From the NCBI GenBank assembly GCA_030544215.1, contig JARZZO010000014.1, positions 41,755,734-41,819,733 on the forward strand: a stretch of 64,000 nucleotides of DNA, in the 5' to 3' direction. A program made the translations under genes and the position numbers. The notes under the pieces are model-generated. The model saw only the letters and a program-made list of their open reading frames with translations, did not search any database and was not told the origin of the DNA. Position 1 is the stretch's first letter. Every line of letters starts with the position of its first letter. This DNA comes from Zantedeschia hybrid cultivar. Lineage: Eukaryota > Streptophyta > Magnoliopsida > Alismatales > Araceae. Below, piece after piece: positions 32,012-44,329 of this stretch.

Positions 32012-35000
32012 TGTAGACACCGATTTTGGACCCCCCCTTTTGGTCATGAACCCCATCCATCATTAGCCCATCACCACCAAACCCCTCATCTTAGCCTTCT
32101 CAGCCCACTAATAACTAGGCCCATTAACAAATCTCGACTTTAGCCACCTTTTCGTGGAAGGCCAACCTATCTGCCTTCCACCGTCCTTCGAAGGCCAACC
32201 CGTCCGCCTTCCACCATCCTTCGAAGGCCAACCTGTCCGCCTTCCACCGTCCTTCGAAGGCCAACCCGTCCGCCTTCCACCATCCTTCGAAGGCCAACCT
32301 ATCTGCCTCCCACCGCCCTTCGAAGGCCACCCCTTGCCATCCACCACCCTTCGAAGGCCAACCGAGCCGCCTTCCACCTCTTCGTGGAAGGCCAGCTACC
32401 TGGCCTTCCACTGGATTGGAAGGCAAGTTGGTTGGCCGCCCACTCCCCTAACTCCCACCTTGACCTCGTCCTCCCACGATCTCCTCTACTCGCCACCCTC
32501 ACCTCCACTACTCCGATCATTCCCCACTCCGGCGACTGCTGCGCGCACCACCTCCGACTCTTGACCACTTCCCATTGGCTCTATGATGATTTACGGGAAT
32601 TTAGACCCCTATTTTCTCTTATTTTTCCTTCACCTATTTAAACCCCCCCCATGTCCCCTCGAGAAGGGACGTTGGCAAGTAGGTTAGAGGAGGAGTTGAG
32701 CGGGCAAGGAGTCAGAGAGCCTCAGGAAGAACTTCAAGCGAGGGAAAGCCTTGGCAGTCGTGAAGCCAGAGGGATCTTTCGCATTCTAAATGGGCTTGTC
32801 CTCTTAACTCTCTCTGTAACGACCCGCCATCCTATGACCGGAGACCCGATCACTAAATGGATGTCGGCTCATTAACTGCGGGTTCACACCCGGATCTCAC
32901 ACAACACATCTGGAGGAGTAAGCGCTAAACAAGGCTAAATATAACAAGTGCGCAGGAAGGAAGATAACAATGTCCGTATACAGTCCAACAATAATTACAT
33001 GGTCCAACAAATTAAATAAGTACAGGCAGAAGTAAAGTACAACAACATCGGGGCATACCCCGGAACTGAGACAGCTGCTGGTCCGTACACCAAGAAGACA
33101 CCACTCGCCACCAAACGCCACGAGGTCCACACCTGAAACCGCAGGGAGTGAGCCACACCAGAATTGGGCTCAGTAGGGATCATCCGATCCCCTGCCTCCC
33201 ACTCACACACCCACAAGTGCAACAACACAGATATATGACAATTAAACAAAGCAGTAAACATAGCACCCAACCTGATATGAAACGTACGATAAGCAGTGTA
33301 GCAGGAACAGTTCTAAGCAACCCGAAGAACCCAACACAGAGTCACGACTCACAGCCAAAGTCCACAAAGCGACTGAACCACACTGTCGACCGAAGTCAAA
33401 CGTCGCCTCACAACACTACCACCACTACTCACGCCTGTCCGCCCCTACAGTGCTCCGGGGCACTGTAGGGTGAGGCAGTGAGTCAAACTAGGACTAGCTG
33501 GGACCAGTGTACCACCACTGCCCAGCTACGTGTGCACACAAGCAGTCTATACTACTGTCCTACCGACCGGATTGCCTCCACGTTAGGCCTCAGCGCTTCA
33601 GGAGGGCCCTAGGGACAAGCCGAAGCTACAGGAACTACCCACAACCCTAACCTCCCGGGCTGCGTCAGGCCAAAGGGCTAAGGGTACCACTCGTAACCTT
33701 GATCAAAGGTCACATCAGGCCCAGTGGCTACAGGGGTAAAACAACTCCAACAGTACCACAACCAGCTCCACAGCAAGAAACGCGCCGGAAGCTGCCACGA
33801 CAAACAGGGAAACCCCGACCCGCTAAGACCAAACAGCGACCCCTCGGATAGCACACCGGCTACTCCGACCCGACGGGCTCAAGGCGATCCTGCTTCCCTC
33901 AGCCAAAGGTAAAACACAACATGTACCCCTTCTCCCACCGGTACGGCACAATGCCTCACAGACACCATGACCCTGTCCCCATCGGTCCATGGTGACAAAC
34001 GTAAACCACAGTTATTCCGATTCCATATTCGCATAAGCACACACACACACACAACATGATTCCATTCACACAGTAATTTCCGTCTCGTCGTACAGCTTAA
34101 AGCATGCATTTGAACCATCCAACAGTGAAACATATGATAAATAACAGGAGTTAAGCATTCCTGTCTTGAATCGCGTTGACCGAGGTCGACGCCATTCAAG
34201 ACCCTCAAACAGGTTCCTTATAATCAGATTATTCCTTAAATCACGTCGACATAGGGAGTCGCCCTTTTAAAACGCGTCAACGTCCACAGACGCCATTCAC
34301 CACAGAATTCCCGATTGCAGAACCCTCGATCGGGGTCATTTCTGCCTAAAAGGCGTCATGATGGCCCGACGTCCTTCTAAAAGGCGTCGTCCATACATGA
34401 CGTCTTTTAGCGCCAGAACCCCGTACTCACGAAACCTCGAACATGGAGGTTTCTGCCCTAAAAGGCATCGTACTGCCCTGACGTCCTTGTAAAAGGCGTC
34501 GACCAGGCACGACGCCGTTTAGCGCCAGAAACCTGGTTCCCTGGTTCCAACCCGAGGGTTTCTCCCTTAGCCCCAAACATCTCGAAAATGCCCCAAAACA
34601 TAAGGAGGAGGAAAGGGAAATCAACTACCATAAGCATGCTACATATCCACGTTCACGAGCACGGTCAAACCCACAAGAACACCCCTTAAACATGCTCATT
34701 CTAACCCAAAACATATCATGTCATGCCAAGGAAATCACGAGCAACACATTCACAGTCCATGCAAGGTTCGTCCCCCTACCGGTTCTTAAACTCCACCAAG
34801 CTCCGTGCCGCCGACCCACCGCACCGCAGACCGCCGCCGGTACCCTCGAGGACGCCGCCACTCCGCCGGGACGTCGGCCGCCGTCCGGAGAATGGAACGC
34901 CGCGAAGGAAGTGGTGGAGGTAGAGGTGAGAGGTAGGGAGGTGTTGGAGTGGTGGAAGAGGAAGAAGAGGAAGGGAAGGGGAAAAGAGAGTCGGAGAGGG

Positions 35001-36133
35001 CGGAGAGGGCGAGGAGAGAGAGTGTGAAGGCGAGAATGAGGGAAAGAAGGGGAGGCTCGCGGGGTCAATCTGGATCCAGCTAAAACGCGTCGATCGAGGC
35101 AGATGCCAATCAGTCTGACAGGACGGGCCGTACTGACAGCGGTCTGAAACGCGTCACTCTCCACGGACGCCGTTCAGACGACAGGACAAGCCGTACTGAC
35201 AACGCTCTGGCGCCGTACCCTGACATCACAGAGGTCACAGTCTGAATCGCGTCGACCAACATGGACGCCGTTCAGACGATGTGACAGGGGCCGTACCCTC
35301 GCAGCCCGAAACCCGCCCACGTGGCGCACACGTGGCGCAACAACAAGCAGACCTAAATGGCGTCCACACAACCTGACGCCTTTTGAAAGGCGTCGAGCAG
35401 TGCTGACGTCATTTAGTCACAAATCTCAAGACCCCCTCAGGGTCCAAACCAAGGGATCCGGCCCGAACCCGACCCGAATACTGAACCCGAAACCTTAGTC
35501 CTTACACTCTCCTTACTTTTCCCCTTTCCACTTCATTGCATTCCCACTCTCCATCCACTTTGTAACATCATCTCCTCCTCTCACTCTTTTCTCTCTTTTA
35601 ACACATCACTTCACTTTTCACACACGAGCACTCCCATCTGCATGCATGCATGTTAGGATAACCTAGCAATCCCTACTCCCCAGAGGTTTTAAACAAAAAG
35701 AAACGGGAGGTGGGTGGCCATAACATATGGTCATCTTCCCTCCCCAAACACCCATCCGGTACATCTCCCTCCAATTCTAGTTGATTTCTATATTTGCATG
35801 GATAGATTCTACATATCACAGTCCTAATCGGGTTATCTTCTTCTTTTGTCTTGTCTTTTCCTTTCAGGGACCCTTACCGCATTTTTGTGTGCAGACTGCC
35901 GAGCTCTCCTCCTCTGGCCGGCCGGAGGAAGAGAAGAGGAATCCGCCGTCTCCCGCTCCCTCAGAACGCGATCACTCTCACCATCCTGCGGAGCACAGGG
36001 ACCGTAAGGTAATGCTCCTGGCGATCACACACTTTGATTTCTAACCCTTCCAAATCGCCGTAGCGCTAAGACGAACGGAGAAGCCCTCGCCCGAAGCCCA
36101 CAACAGTGACGGGGGACGTTCCGGGCGCCTACA
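32012..36133 (+). repeat. Element 3, 3' LTR (interrupted)
   Basis: Starts TGTAGACACC and ends GGGCGCCTACA. About 1425 bp after removal of the solo LTR and its 5-bp duplication (32815-35511). It matches the 5' LTR closely on both sides of the break, including eight palindromic units (32150-32425), the TATA-like box and the 3' end. The uninterrupted 5' copy confirms the empty site CTTAACTCTCTCCTTAC. Confidence 0.93.
32815..35506 (-). mobile_element. Solo LTR, reversed, inside the 3' LTR of element 3
   Basis: 2692 bp from TGTAACGACCCGCC to CTTAGTCCTTACA, the reverse complement of a TGTAAGGACT...GGGTCGTTACA LTR as in elements 1 and 2. A perfect 5-bp duplication, CTCTC, is at 32810-32814 and 35507-35511. 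No internal sequence is present, so it is the product of LTR-LTR recombination. It is rich in GGCGTC/GACGCC hairpin modules, for example 34165-34200. Frames inside (33148-33468, 34692-35164 and others) are not genes. Confidence 0.93.
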
Positions 36134-36138
36134 AGCAA

Positions 36139-36435
36139 TTCTTTCTTCAGGCACAAACTCTTCTTCCTCTGTCCACGTTCAAGAGGATGCTTCATGACGA
36201 GGACGAAGACAGTTCGGTTCAGCAGGTGCAGACTGTGGCTAGCAGACAGCAGGAAGCGAGTCAGGATGCGGCAAATCATTGTCCCCGATGTGGTAGGAAG
36301 CATAGTGATCAGATATGTCCATTGATCAGCAGTAGCTGTTTTGGTTGTGGTAGGAAGGGACACCTTGCGAGAGATTGTCCCCAGAAGAACAGAGTGGGTC
36401 GGGAATTGAGTGGTAAGAAGAAGCCCAAGACTTAG
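36139..36435 (+). pseudogene. Element 2 gag, 3' part with two zinc knuckles
   Basis: Continuation of the 14414 gag after the element 3 insertion. Reads QFFLQAQTLLPLSTFKRML, then two knuckles: CPRCGRKHSDQIC (CX2CX3HX4C) and CFGCGRKGHLARDC (CX2CX4HX4C), then a basic tail ending KKKPKT and a TAG stop near 36433. The frame is offset by one from the 5' part, so an indel lies near the junction. No protease motif follows. Gag ends the coding part of element 2. Confidence 0.83.
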
Positions 36436-36800
36436 AGTTGAGTTATGTGTTCTTTTAGAAGAGGTTTGAGATGATGGGTGAGATGAGGACTTTTGTTTTA
36501 TCTTTGTTGTAGTAGTTGTGGATTCTTATATGTATCTTGGCTATGGTGGAGAATCGATTTTGTAGTATGCACCTCGCAAGATTAATTATTGGTTGTGTTA
36601 GTCCATCGATGTTTGCAGAGATCATAGAACGTGATTAGCTTAGTGTTGGTTAGATCGACTAATTGCACGGAGCCCCGTAGAGGAGTGTGATTGGTGAAGA
36701 TGATTGTTGTGAACCGTGTTACCGGTGTAGAGTTGTTGGCAATGGTTGTAGTTTGAGTAGTTATAATTTCAAGGACGAAATTTTCTTTAGGGGGGGAGAA
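36436..36800 (+). other. Element 2 non-coding 3' region with polypurine tract
   Basis: About 365 bp without coding, ending in CAAGGACGAAATTTTCTTTA and GGGGGGGAGAA directly before the LTR at 36801. The same sentence, GAGGACGAACTTTCTTTA plus GGGGGGAGGA, precedes the 3' LTR of element 1 at 51497. The gag-only element has thus kept the same cis signals as its autonomous relative. Confidence 0.8.
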
Positions 36801-38005
36801 TGTAAGGACTGAGGTTTCATGTTCGGTTATTAGGTCGATTTCAATGTCGGACCCCCAGGTTTGGGTCCTTCTGAGCTTGGTGCATGGGTTTTGATTCGTG
36901 TCGAGCTGGCAAGATGCGTTTCTGAAAGGCGTTGGCCTAGGGCGACGCGATCTAGGAACCATGCAGGTGTGTCGCATGGTCGGGCGTCGGGGCACGTGTG
37001 TACAACTCCGGTCTTGTCGTCTGAATGGCGTCGTGTATAGTCGACGTGATTCAGAGATATGCCAGTGTATGACTCATGTCTTGTCATCTGAACCACGTCG
37101 TCTTGGGACGACGTGATTTAGTTTGGTCGGGGTTGACTCCCCAAGCCACCCCTCCTTTCTCCCTTCTTTCCCTTATTCTTTCCTTAACTCTCTCTCTCTT
37201 CCCTCTCTCTGTCCCTCCGTCTCCCTCTTCCTCTACTCCACTCTTCTCTACCACCCTCACCACTTCCACCACCATCTCCACTGCGGCTTCACTCTCCAGA
37301 CGGCGGCCGACGTCTCGGCTGAGTGACGGCGTCTATGGCGATACTAGCGGCGGCTTGCGGTGTGGCGGTTTCGCGATGAGGAGCTAGGATGAGTTCAAGT
37401 AACTGGTAGGGTGACGATCATCGCGCGTGTTTTGGTTATTTTAACCCATGATTTTGTACTTTGAGCATGCTATGGCTGTATGGGGGATTTTATGTAGAAA
37501 ACGAGCATGTTTTAGGAATTTTTTTTATTGGAATTGGCATATTTTACTCTCCTTTTAATTTATTTTCATTCGATTTAGGGAAGGGGATCTCGTGTGTGGC
37601 TCGGTGGAGACTGGAGGGGAGTTCTGTTTTTGGGCGCTAAATCATGTCGGCCATGGGTGACGTGAATCAACCTGATACCCCTGAAGTCCCGAGGCTAGTT
37701 TCTAGGGAACCAGTTTTAGGGAATCATGTCGACTCAGGGCGACGCGATTTGTGAATCACGTTGGCCATGGGCGACGCGACTCAAGCCAGAGCCCCATATT
37801 TCTTGCATTTAACATGTGTGATTATTATACATTATGTCAATTAGATTCTTATATATTGTTAGACAATTTTGTTAATGCATGCTTGAAATCATACATTGGG
37901 GGCGAGGAGTTCCATGTGAGCGGAGTCGCATTATGTTGTGTTTATACGATCATGGACCTAGAACAACAGTGGTTTGTGTTTGACACTTTGTGTTGATGTG
38001 GGAGT
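36801..38005 (+). repeat. Element 2, 3' LTR, left part
   Basis: Starts TGTAAGGACTGAGG. It is broken at 38005 by the copia element (duplication GGAGT, 38001-38005) and continues at 47514. The two parts sum to about 2385 bp, against 2403 bp for the 5' LTR. Confidence 0.9.
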
Positions 38006-39555
38006 TGTTGGGTTTTCTCGGTTTCTCCGGATCGCTCACGCAGCGGAAAACAAAATATTTACAGCGATCCGTTCCCGTTTCGAAATCTAAAATACAAGAT
38101 AATCGGATTATCTTTTCTCACCGTGTGCGGATTCGAATCCGCAGCCGTTTGGTTCCGTCGGTGTGACACCGTAAGCCGCGCAAGCGCCCGGCCTCTAGCA
38201 AAGTCCACGCGATCCTCCCCGCGACGGATATCCTCGAGTTCGTTGTTCTTCGCAGCCCACGAAGCCTCCGCCAGTCGCCGCAATGATCACCGCAGCGCGC
38301 GGACGATATCCCGTCTAACGGGATTCGGAGAAGCGGCGGAGCAGATCTGGATCTGCCTGGGCGCCAGGGAAGGACAGAAACTGAGGAGGGGCGGCTAGGG
38401 TTAGCAGCAGCTTGGCCTGCTCAGCCCGTTCGCTATGTTTTATACTAACCGCGCGGTTTTTCATAAAAACCCCCGGTTTGTATAAAACCCACTTATTTAT
38501 CCATCGCCTTGAGAATCATTTGCGTGTGACCCTCTAGGCCCAAGTACCAGTCCAGTTAATGGCCCAACAAGCCCAGTGACTCCTCATTGGCTTTATTAAT
38601 TAATTAATAACTCTTTATTAATCAATTAATCAATCGAATTGATGTCGCACATCGAATTCGACCGGGCCTCCGATCACGTTGGATGCCAAGCAACACCGCG
38701 TGAACCCGGAAGGTATTTGGGGTTAAGTAACCCACTCTTGGAACCTTTCCGCCGACAGTTACCGCGTGGATATAATCCTTCATTCGTACAATGCTCTCGA
38801 GTCAACTCAGGGTATGGCGAGCTGTCAAACCCTAACCGGTCGACTCACTTGGATTGGATGCCGCTGATGAATATCGGAAAACTCCTTTCCCGATATTATC
38901 GTCCGCCCTGGCCAGGGACTTTCGCGCATCCTTTCTAGAGCATTCTCTCTCTAAGTACCGAGAGCGAATGATTCCTTATTGACACACAATTCCCTTCGAC
39001 GGTATTCCGCTGTACCCAATCCTTGGCGTATTAGAATCCCGTGGCTAGAGATTCGTAGACCAAGGTCAAAGTACAGAAGTCCACCGCCAAGGTGTCCTTG
39101 GTGTCTCAGGTCCGAGGACCATCCACGCAACTGCGACAATAGAATCAAGCTGGTTGACAGTGAGGTACAATACCATCCAGCGATTCAGTCGGATCAGTTC
39201 AGTGAACTCATTCTCCAATGAGCACCTACAGATTCGCCTTAGTGTCTCCACACAAATGACTTATGAGACCAGTCATCCTCATCATATGAGCAGGAGTAAT
39301 CTGTACTAGTCTAACTGGATATCCGATGTCCTTCTTGGATATCCTCCGACTAGGAACGATTAAGAATATGTGTGTTTAAGTAAACAGTCTCAGTAGTATG
39401 ATCTCATCATAATCTGATCACCATAACACATATTCACGGTCTTCATTATGAAACGATAATTAACGCGATTTACACATAATGAATATTATGCCATTTTATT
39501 AATAATGAACGAGATTTACATTGTTAGATTGGCTTGTAGGCCACCTAAACTAACA
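38006..39555 (-). repeat. Copia 3' LTR
   Basis: On the plus strand it reads TGTTGGGTTTTCTCGG to CCTAAACTAACA. The polypurine tract GTGGGAGAT (minus strand) abuts it at 39556. Frames at 38059-38398 and 38639-39251 recur at 46012-46351 and 46592-47174 only because the LTR is duplicated. Confidence 0.95.
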
Positions 39556-39569
39556 ATCTCCCACTTGGA

Positions 39570-41633
39570 CTAAAGCCAATCACCTTTATACAATAAGCCC
39601 ATAGACTCTAGGTGACGCTCAAACACAATTTGAGCCAACGGCTTCGTCAGTGGATTTGCTACATTGTCGACGGATGGAACTCTTTCCACTACTACATCTC
39701 CTTTGGATATGATCTCTCTGATAAGGTGAAAGCGCCTCATAATATGCTTCGATTTCTGATGAGACCGTGGCTCTTTCGCTTGCGCAATCGCTCCATTGTT
39801 GTCGCACAACAATGGAACAGGCTCAGAGATGCTGGGAACCACGCCGAGGTCGGTGATGAATTTCTTCAACCACACTGCTTCCTTGGCGGCTTCAGCTGCA
39901 GCGATGTACTCAACTTCAGTCGTCGAATCTGCAGTGGTTACTTGCTTGGAACTCTTCCAGCACACTGCCCCTCCGTTCATTGTAAACACGAATCCAGATG
40001 TTGACTTGCTATCATCTGGATCCGACTGGAAACTCGAGTCAGTAAAGCCTCGCAGTTTCAAGTCACCTCCTCCATAGATAAGAAACATATCCTTAGTTCT
40101 TCTCAAGTACTTAAGGATGCATTTCACTGCCTTCCAGTGCTCTTCGCCTGGATCAGCCTGAAATTTGCTCGTAACACTTAGAGCAAATGCAACATCAGGC
40201 CGTGTACATAGCATGGCATACATGATAGATCCTATGGCAGAGGTATAGGGTATTCTATCCATGAATGCCTTCTCATCAGGAGTCTTAGGAGACTGCTCCT
40301 TTGAGAGATTAATTCCATGTCTCATCGGTATGAGACCTCTCTTGGAATTTTCCATGCCAAACCTTTTGACTATGGTATCTATGTACAAGGATTGGGTCAT
40401 TCCAAGCATTCTCTTTGATCTATCTCTATAGATCCGTATTCCCAATACGTAGGATGCTTCTTCCAAATCCTTCATGGAGAAGTTTTTCGACAGCCAGACC
40501 TTAACTGATGACATCATAGCTACATCATTCCCAATGAGTAGTATGTCATCTACGTAAAGAACTAGAAAAGTGACTGCACTCCCACTCGTCTTCTTGTACA
40601 CACAAGGTTCATCTTCATTCTTAATGAAGTCATAAGATTTGACAGCCTCGTCAAATCTTATATTCCAGCTCCGGGAAGTCTGCTTCAGTCCATAAATGGA
40701 CCTCTGAAGCTTGCACACTTTATTTGGAGATTCTTTGGATGTGAAACCTTCTGGTTGTATCATATACACCTCTTCCTCAAGGTTACCATTGAGGAAGGCA
40801 GTCTTCACATCCATCTGCCAGATTTTGTAATCAAAATGTGCAGCAATGACGAGCAGAACTCTGATCGACTTTATCATGGCAACTGGTGAGAAAGTCTCGT
40901 CATAGTCAATTCCTTGCCTTTGACGATATCCATTTGCCACCAACCTTGCCTTATAAGTTTCGATCCGTCCATCAGCACCGATCTTTCTTTTAAAGATCCA
41001 CTTGCAACCGATGGGTACAATACCCTCGGGCAAGTCCTCCAAGTTCCAAACTTGGTTGGTGTACATGGACTGGATTTCTGAGTTCATGGCTTCTCGCCAT
41101 TTCCCGGCTTCTGGGCCTTCTATGGCCTCCTGGTAGCTTTTAGGATCATCATCCTCATTATATTGTACCTTCGACTCACCTTCAGCGATATGTCCCACAT
41201 ATCGTTCGGGTAGTCTAGGTACTCTACCAGATCTACGAGGCTCATCTGTGTGTACCTGAACAGATTCAGGAACTGATATCTCATCTGATGATAATGTAGT
41301 TGTTTGGGGATCTAGAACCTTTTCCAGTACTATTTTACTTCCACTGTCCTCCTGGAGAAGATATTCCTCTTCCAGGAAGACAGCTTTCCTGGCGACAAAC
41401 ACCTTTTGTTCATCAGGATGGTAAAAATAGTATCCAAAGGTTTTCTTTGGATATCCCACAAACCTACATTTATCAGTTCGTGATTCCAGCTTGTCTGGAT
41501 CATGCCTCTTAACATGAGCAGGACAACCCCAGACTTTAACATGCTTAAATTCTGGTTTCCTGCCTTTCCATATCTCATATGGAGTAGAGGCCACAGACTT
41601 ACTGGGTACTATGTTCAGTAGGTATGCTGCTCA
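39570..41633 (-). pseudogene. Copia integrase end, RT and RNase H
   Basis: Continues in the same frame from the upstream gag-integrase part after a TGA at 41631-41633. It is open for 674 codons: ASTPYEIWKGRKPEFKHVKVWGCPA (end of integrase), RRSGRVPRLPERY, the RT block from VWNLEDLPEGIVPIGCKW through MDVKTAFLNGNLEEEVYM to LYVDDILLIGND, then GFTDSSFQSDPDDSKSTSG and TTEVEYIAAAEAAKEAVWL of RNase H, ending GLLYKGDWL. Catalytic YVDD and RNase H acidic residues are present. Only the TGA separates it from the protease-integrase part. Confidence 0.93.
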
Positions 41634-42989
41634 CTCTAGAGCATACCCCCAGAGGGACACTGGTAATCCTGAAAAGCTCATCATAGATCGCACCATGTCC
41701 AACAAGGTGCGATTCCTCCTTTCTGATACACCATTCGTCTGTGGTGTATATGGAGGGGTCAGCTGAGAAAGGATACCATTATCCTTTAAGAATTGTGTGA
41801 AATTAGTACTTAAGTATTCTCCTCCTCGATCTGATCGAAGAGCTTTAATACTCTTTCCTAACTGCTTCTCCACCTCATTCTTGAACTCCTTGAACTTCTC
41901 AAATGCTTCCGACTTGTACTTCATTAAGTACATATAGCCGAATCTTGAGAAGTCATCGGTGAACGTGATGAAGTAAGAAAAGCCACCTTTGGCTTGGGTG
42001 GACATTGGACCACATACATCTGTATGTATTAGTTCCAGAATGTCTTTGGCACGTTCTCCATGTCCACTAAATGGATATTTTACCATCTTTCCCATAAGGC
42101 AGGATTCGCATGTTGCAAACGATTCATAATCGAATGCTGTTAAGTAACCATGCTTGTGCAACTTTTGCAACCGGCTTTCGCCAATGTGCCCAAGTCTACA
42201 ATGCCACATGTAGGCCTGGTTCACACAATTCTTGCTCTTCTTAAGAGCTTTGTCAATCTGAAGATTGTAATGAGAAACATCTAATAGATATAGACCGTTG
42301 ACTAAAGATGCTGAAGCTATTGATTTATTACCATAATAAATCGAACAACTTCTATTCTCAATTGTCAACCTATATCCTATCTTGTCCAAACAAGATATTG
42401 ATATGATGTTCTTTATTATGCTAGGAACATAATAACAATCTTCCAATAGTAAGGTGTCTCCCGATGGAAGCCTGAGGTTTGCTGTCCCAACAGCAATTGC
42501 CGCAACTTTTGCGCCGTTTCCTAGCCTCAATTCCACCTCACCTTGTCTCAGCTTGCGCTTACTTGTCAGCATATGTACATCATGGCAGATATGAGAAGCA
42601 CATCCGGTATCCAATACCCAAGATGTGGAATCTCTAACCGACAAGTTGATATCTATCATATAGATATCTGAAGCTTCAGACAGCTTCACTCTTCCATGAG
42701 CTTTATCATGCAGGAATTCCTTGCAGTTCCTCTTCCACTGACCATACTGCTTATAGTAGAAGCAGTCACCCTTCACTACTCTTTCGCCTTTGTCCTTCGA
42801 TCTTTTATCGTTAGCTATCATCTCTGCTTCAGGGGCATCTAATACCGATTCAGCAAGAGGATCAGCTCCAGGGACAAAGTTATTGCGTTCAGATCTGAAG
42901 ACATTCTTCAGGCTTCTGAACCAATATGAGTAGATCAGGTAAGTCAAAACGGCATCAAGTATGCCACGGAGTGAGTTATTTGACGACAT
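41634..42989 (-). pseudogene. Copia gag remnant, protease and integrase
   Basis: Starts ATG at 42989 with MSSNNSLRGILDAV, a normal start for gag of this group. Within about 55 codons it jumps to the region just before the zinc knuckle, so the capsid core is missing. The knuckle is decayed (CFYYKQYGQWKRNC: the second Cys and the His are lost). Protease follows (WVLDTGCASHICHD), then the pre-integrase zinc domain (HCRLGHIG and CESCLMGK) and the integrase core (IHTDVCGPM, LRSDRGGEY, NGVSERRNRTLLD). Frame is open to the TGA at 41631. This copy cannot make particles itself, yet protease and integrase motifs are intact. Confidence 0.9.
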
Positions 42990-43181
42990 AATTCCCTACA
43001 GGAGATAAGTAAAATCTATTTAGCAGATGTTCAATTATTAAAGTTTAAAACAAGACATGGTCTTTTGTTCAAGTTTGACTCCCACTAATTTTCGACGAAC
43101 TGTATAACCCTCAGTTATACAGAACGGGAGACGCCGACAGTCTCCTAGTGGGGATCAGAATCTCAATGACTTGCACTACAG

Positions 43182-43485
43182 CCTTGTGGATAGCACAACA
43201 AACTGTAATACAATCAGAGAGCACCCAACTCATGGGACTTGCAACTTCTTGCAATATCTGATCATAGCTTCGGTTCCCAGAGATTTAATGGTCTTGTGGA
43301 TAGCACAACAAACCACTAATTCTGGTCTAAGCTAACCATCATTACGCGACGAGCATAGATTTGCATGCAGCCCTTGTGGATAGCACAACAAAGCTACATG
43401 GTTCCTCTACCCCGATCTATAGGCATCTAATGCCATAGCCACAGTTTCTCCTCCCAATTAAGCAGGCCTTGTGGATAGCACAACA
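43182..43485. repeat. Four copies of a small hairpin word in the copia leader
   Basis: CTTGTGGATAGCACAACAAA or near-identical copies at about 43183, 43292, 43375 and 43468, with unequal spacing and unrelated sequence between. Each contains the inverted repeat TTGTG-GATAG-CACAA. Confidence 0.9.
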
Positions 43486-44329
43486 AACCTGCCTAAAGTG
43501 ATTCGAATCCTATGACTATAATGATGGTGGACCACGCGGTAAGTTCTTAACTACTCGCGTTACGGCTTAGAGTTTATCTGAGGGTATTTGGATAACTTTT
43601 ATCTTGGTCTCTCCTAGGTGATAGTATATAAATATATCGTATATATTTACTAAATACTATAACCTGCTTTGATTCATAATAAAAAAGAAATCAATGCATC
43701 TCATACATGTCATTAGTGTGGTCATGGATAGCACAGTGGTTTGACTAGAGCCAACAGTCAAACGCACACACAATCTAATCATAACATTTACATTAGATAA
43801 CCTGCAAACACATAGGCAAGAGATCTCCATCTTTTCGCCTTCCTGGTTGCAGCTGTGGATCGTCCTCTCCCCTTCCTCGGTTGCCTCAATCATATTACAT
43901 TAATTCTAGAATTACAAGTAAATTGAAGAAGGCCTTATGGCGAGTACAAGAGAGAGAGGGAGGTAGAAATACATCGGAGTATGAGAGAGAGAGGTGCGCA
44001 GACCTCTATTTATTAACAATTAATAAACAATCATACATCCACGATCCACACAATCCATTCATCACATGAATAATAAATTAAGTGTATATCCATGACCACG
44101 GTGTGTTTTAAACATCCCACACATGATTCAGCGCATCACATGGCTAAAACAATTGAGTTTTCAAAAATAGATAAGTTTTGGCTTTCTAAAAGCTGGGATC
44201 CAATCAAAATTGGCATTTGAATTTCGAAAACTCATTTTATTAACTTAACATGCAATTAAATCTAAATTTAAAAGCATTAAACACACATCACATGCGCACA
44301 CATTCCAAATTAATAATTCCAGATTATTC

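Larger units (their letters stand above)
15174..36133 (+). mobile_element. Element 3: Tat-lineage gypsy element with antisense genes
   Basis: LTRs begin TGTAGACACCGATTTTGG and end GGGCGCCTACA. A perfect target duplication, AGCAA, flanks it at 15169-15173 and 36134-36138. After removing the nested solo LTR it is about 18.3 kb, in the size range of large Tat/Ogre relatives. Plus strand: long leader, gag-protease with G-patch, RT, RNase H, a second RNase H of archaeal type (the Tat hallmark), integrase. Minus strand, between integrase and 3' LTR: two intron-containing genes. LTR, leader and antisense-gene regions carry palindromic arrays of about 32-bp period. Stops in pol and in the antisense genes make this copy inactive, but it is much better preserved than element 1. 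Confidence 0.92.

Noticed and set aside
38059..39251. Small frames repeated at 46012-47174
   Set aside because: Repeated only because they lie in the two copia LTRs. No protein-like conservation.
39612..40077. Plus-strand frames opposite copia RNase H
   Set aside because: Antisense shadows of the real minus-strand coding sequence.
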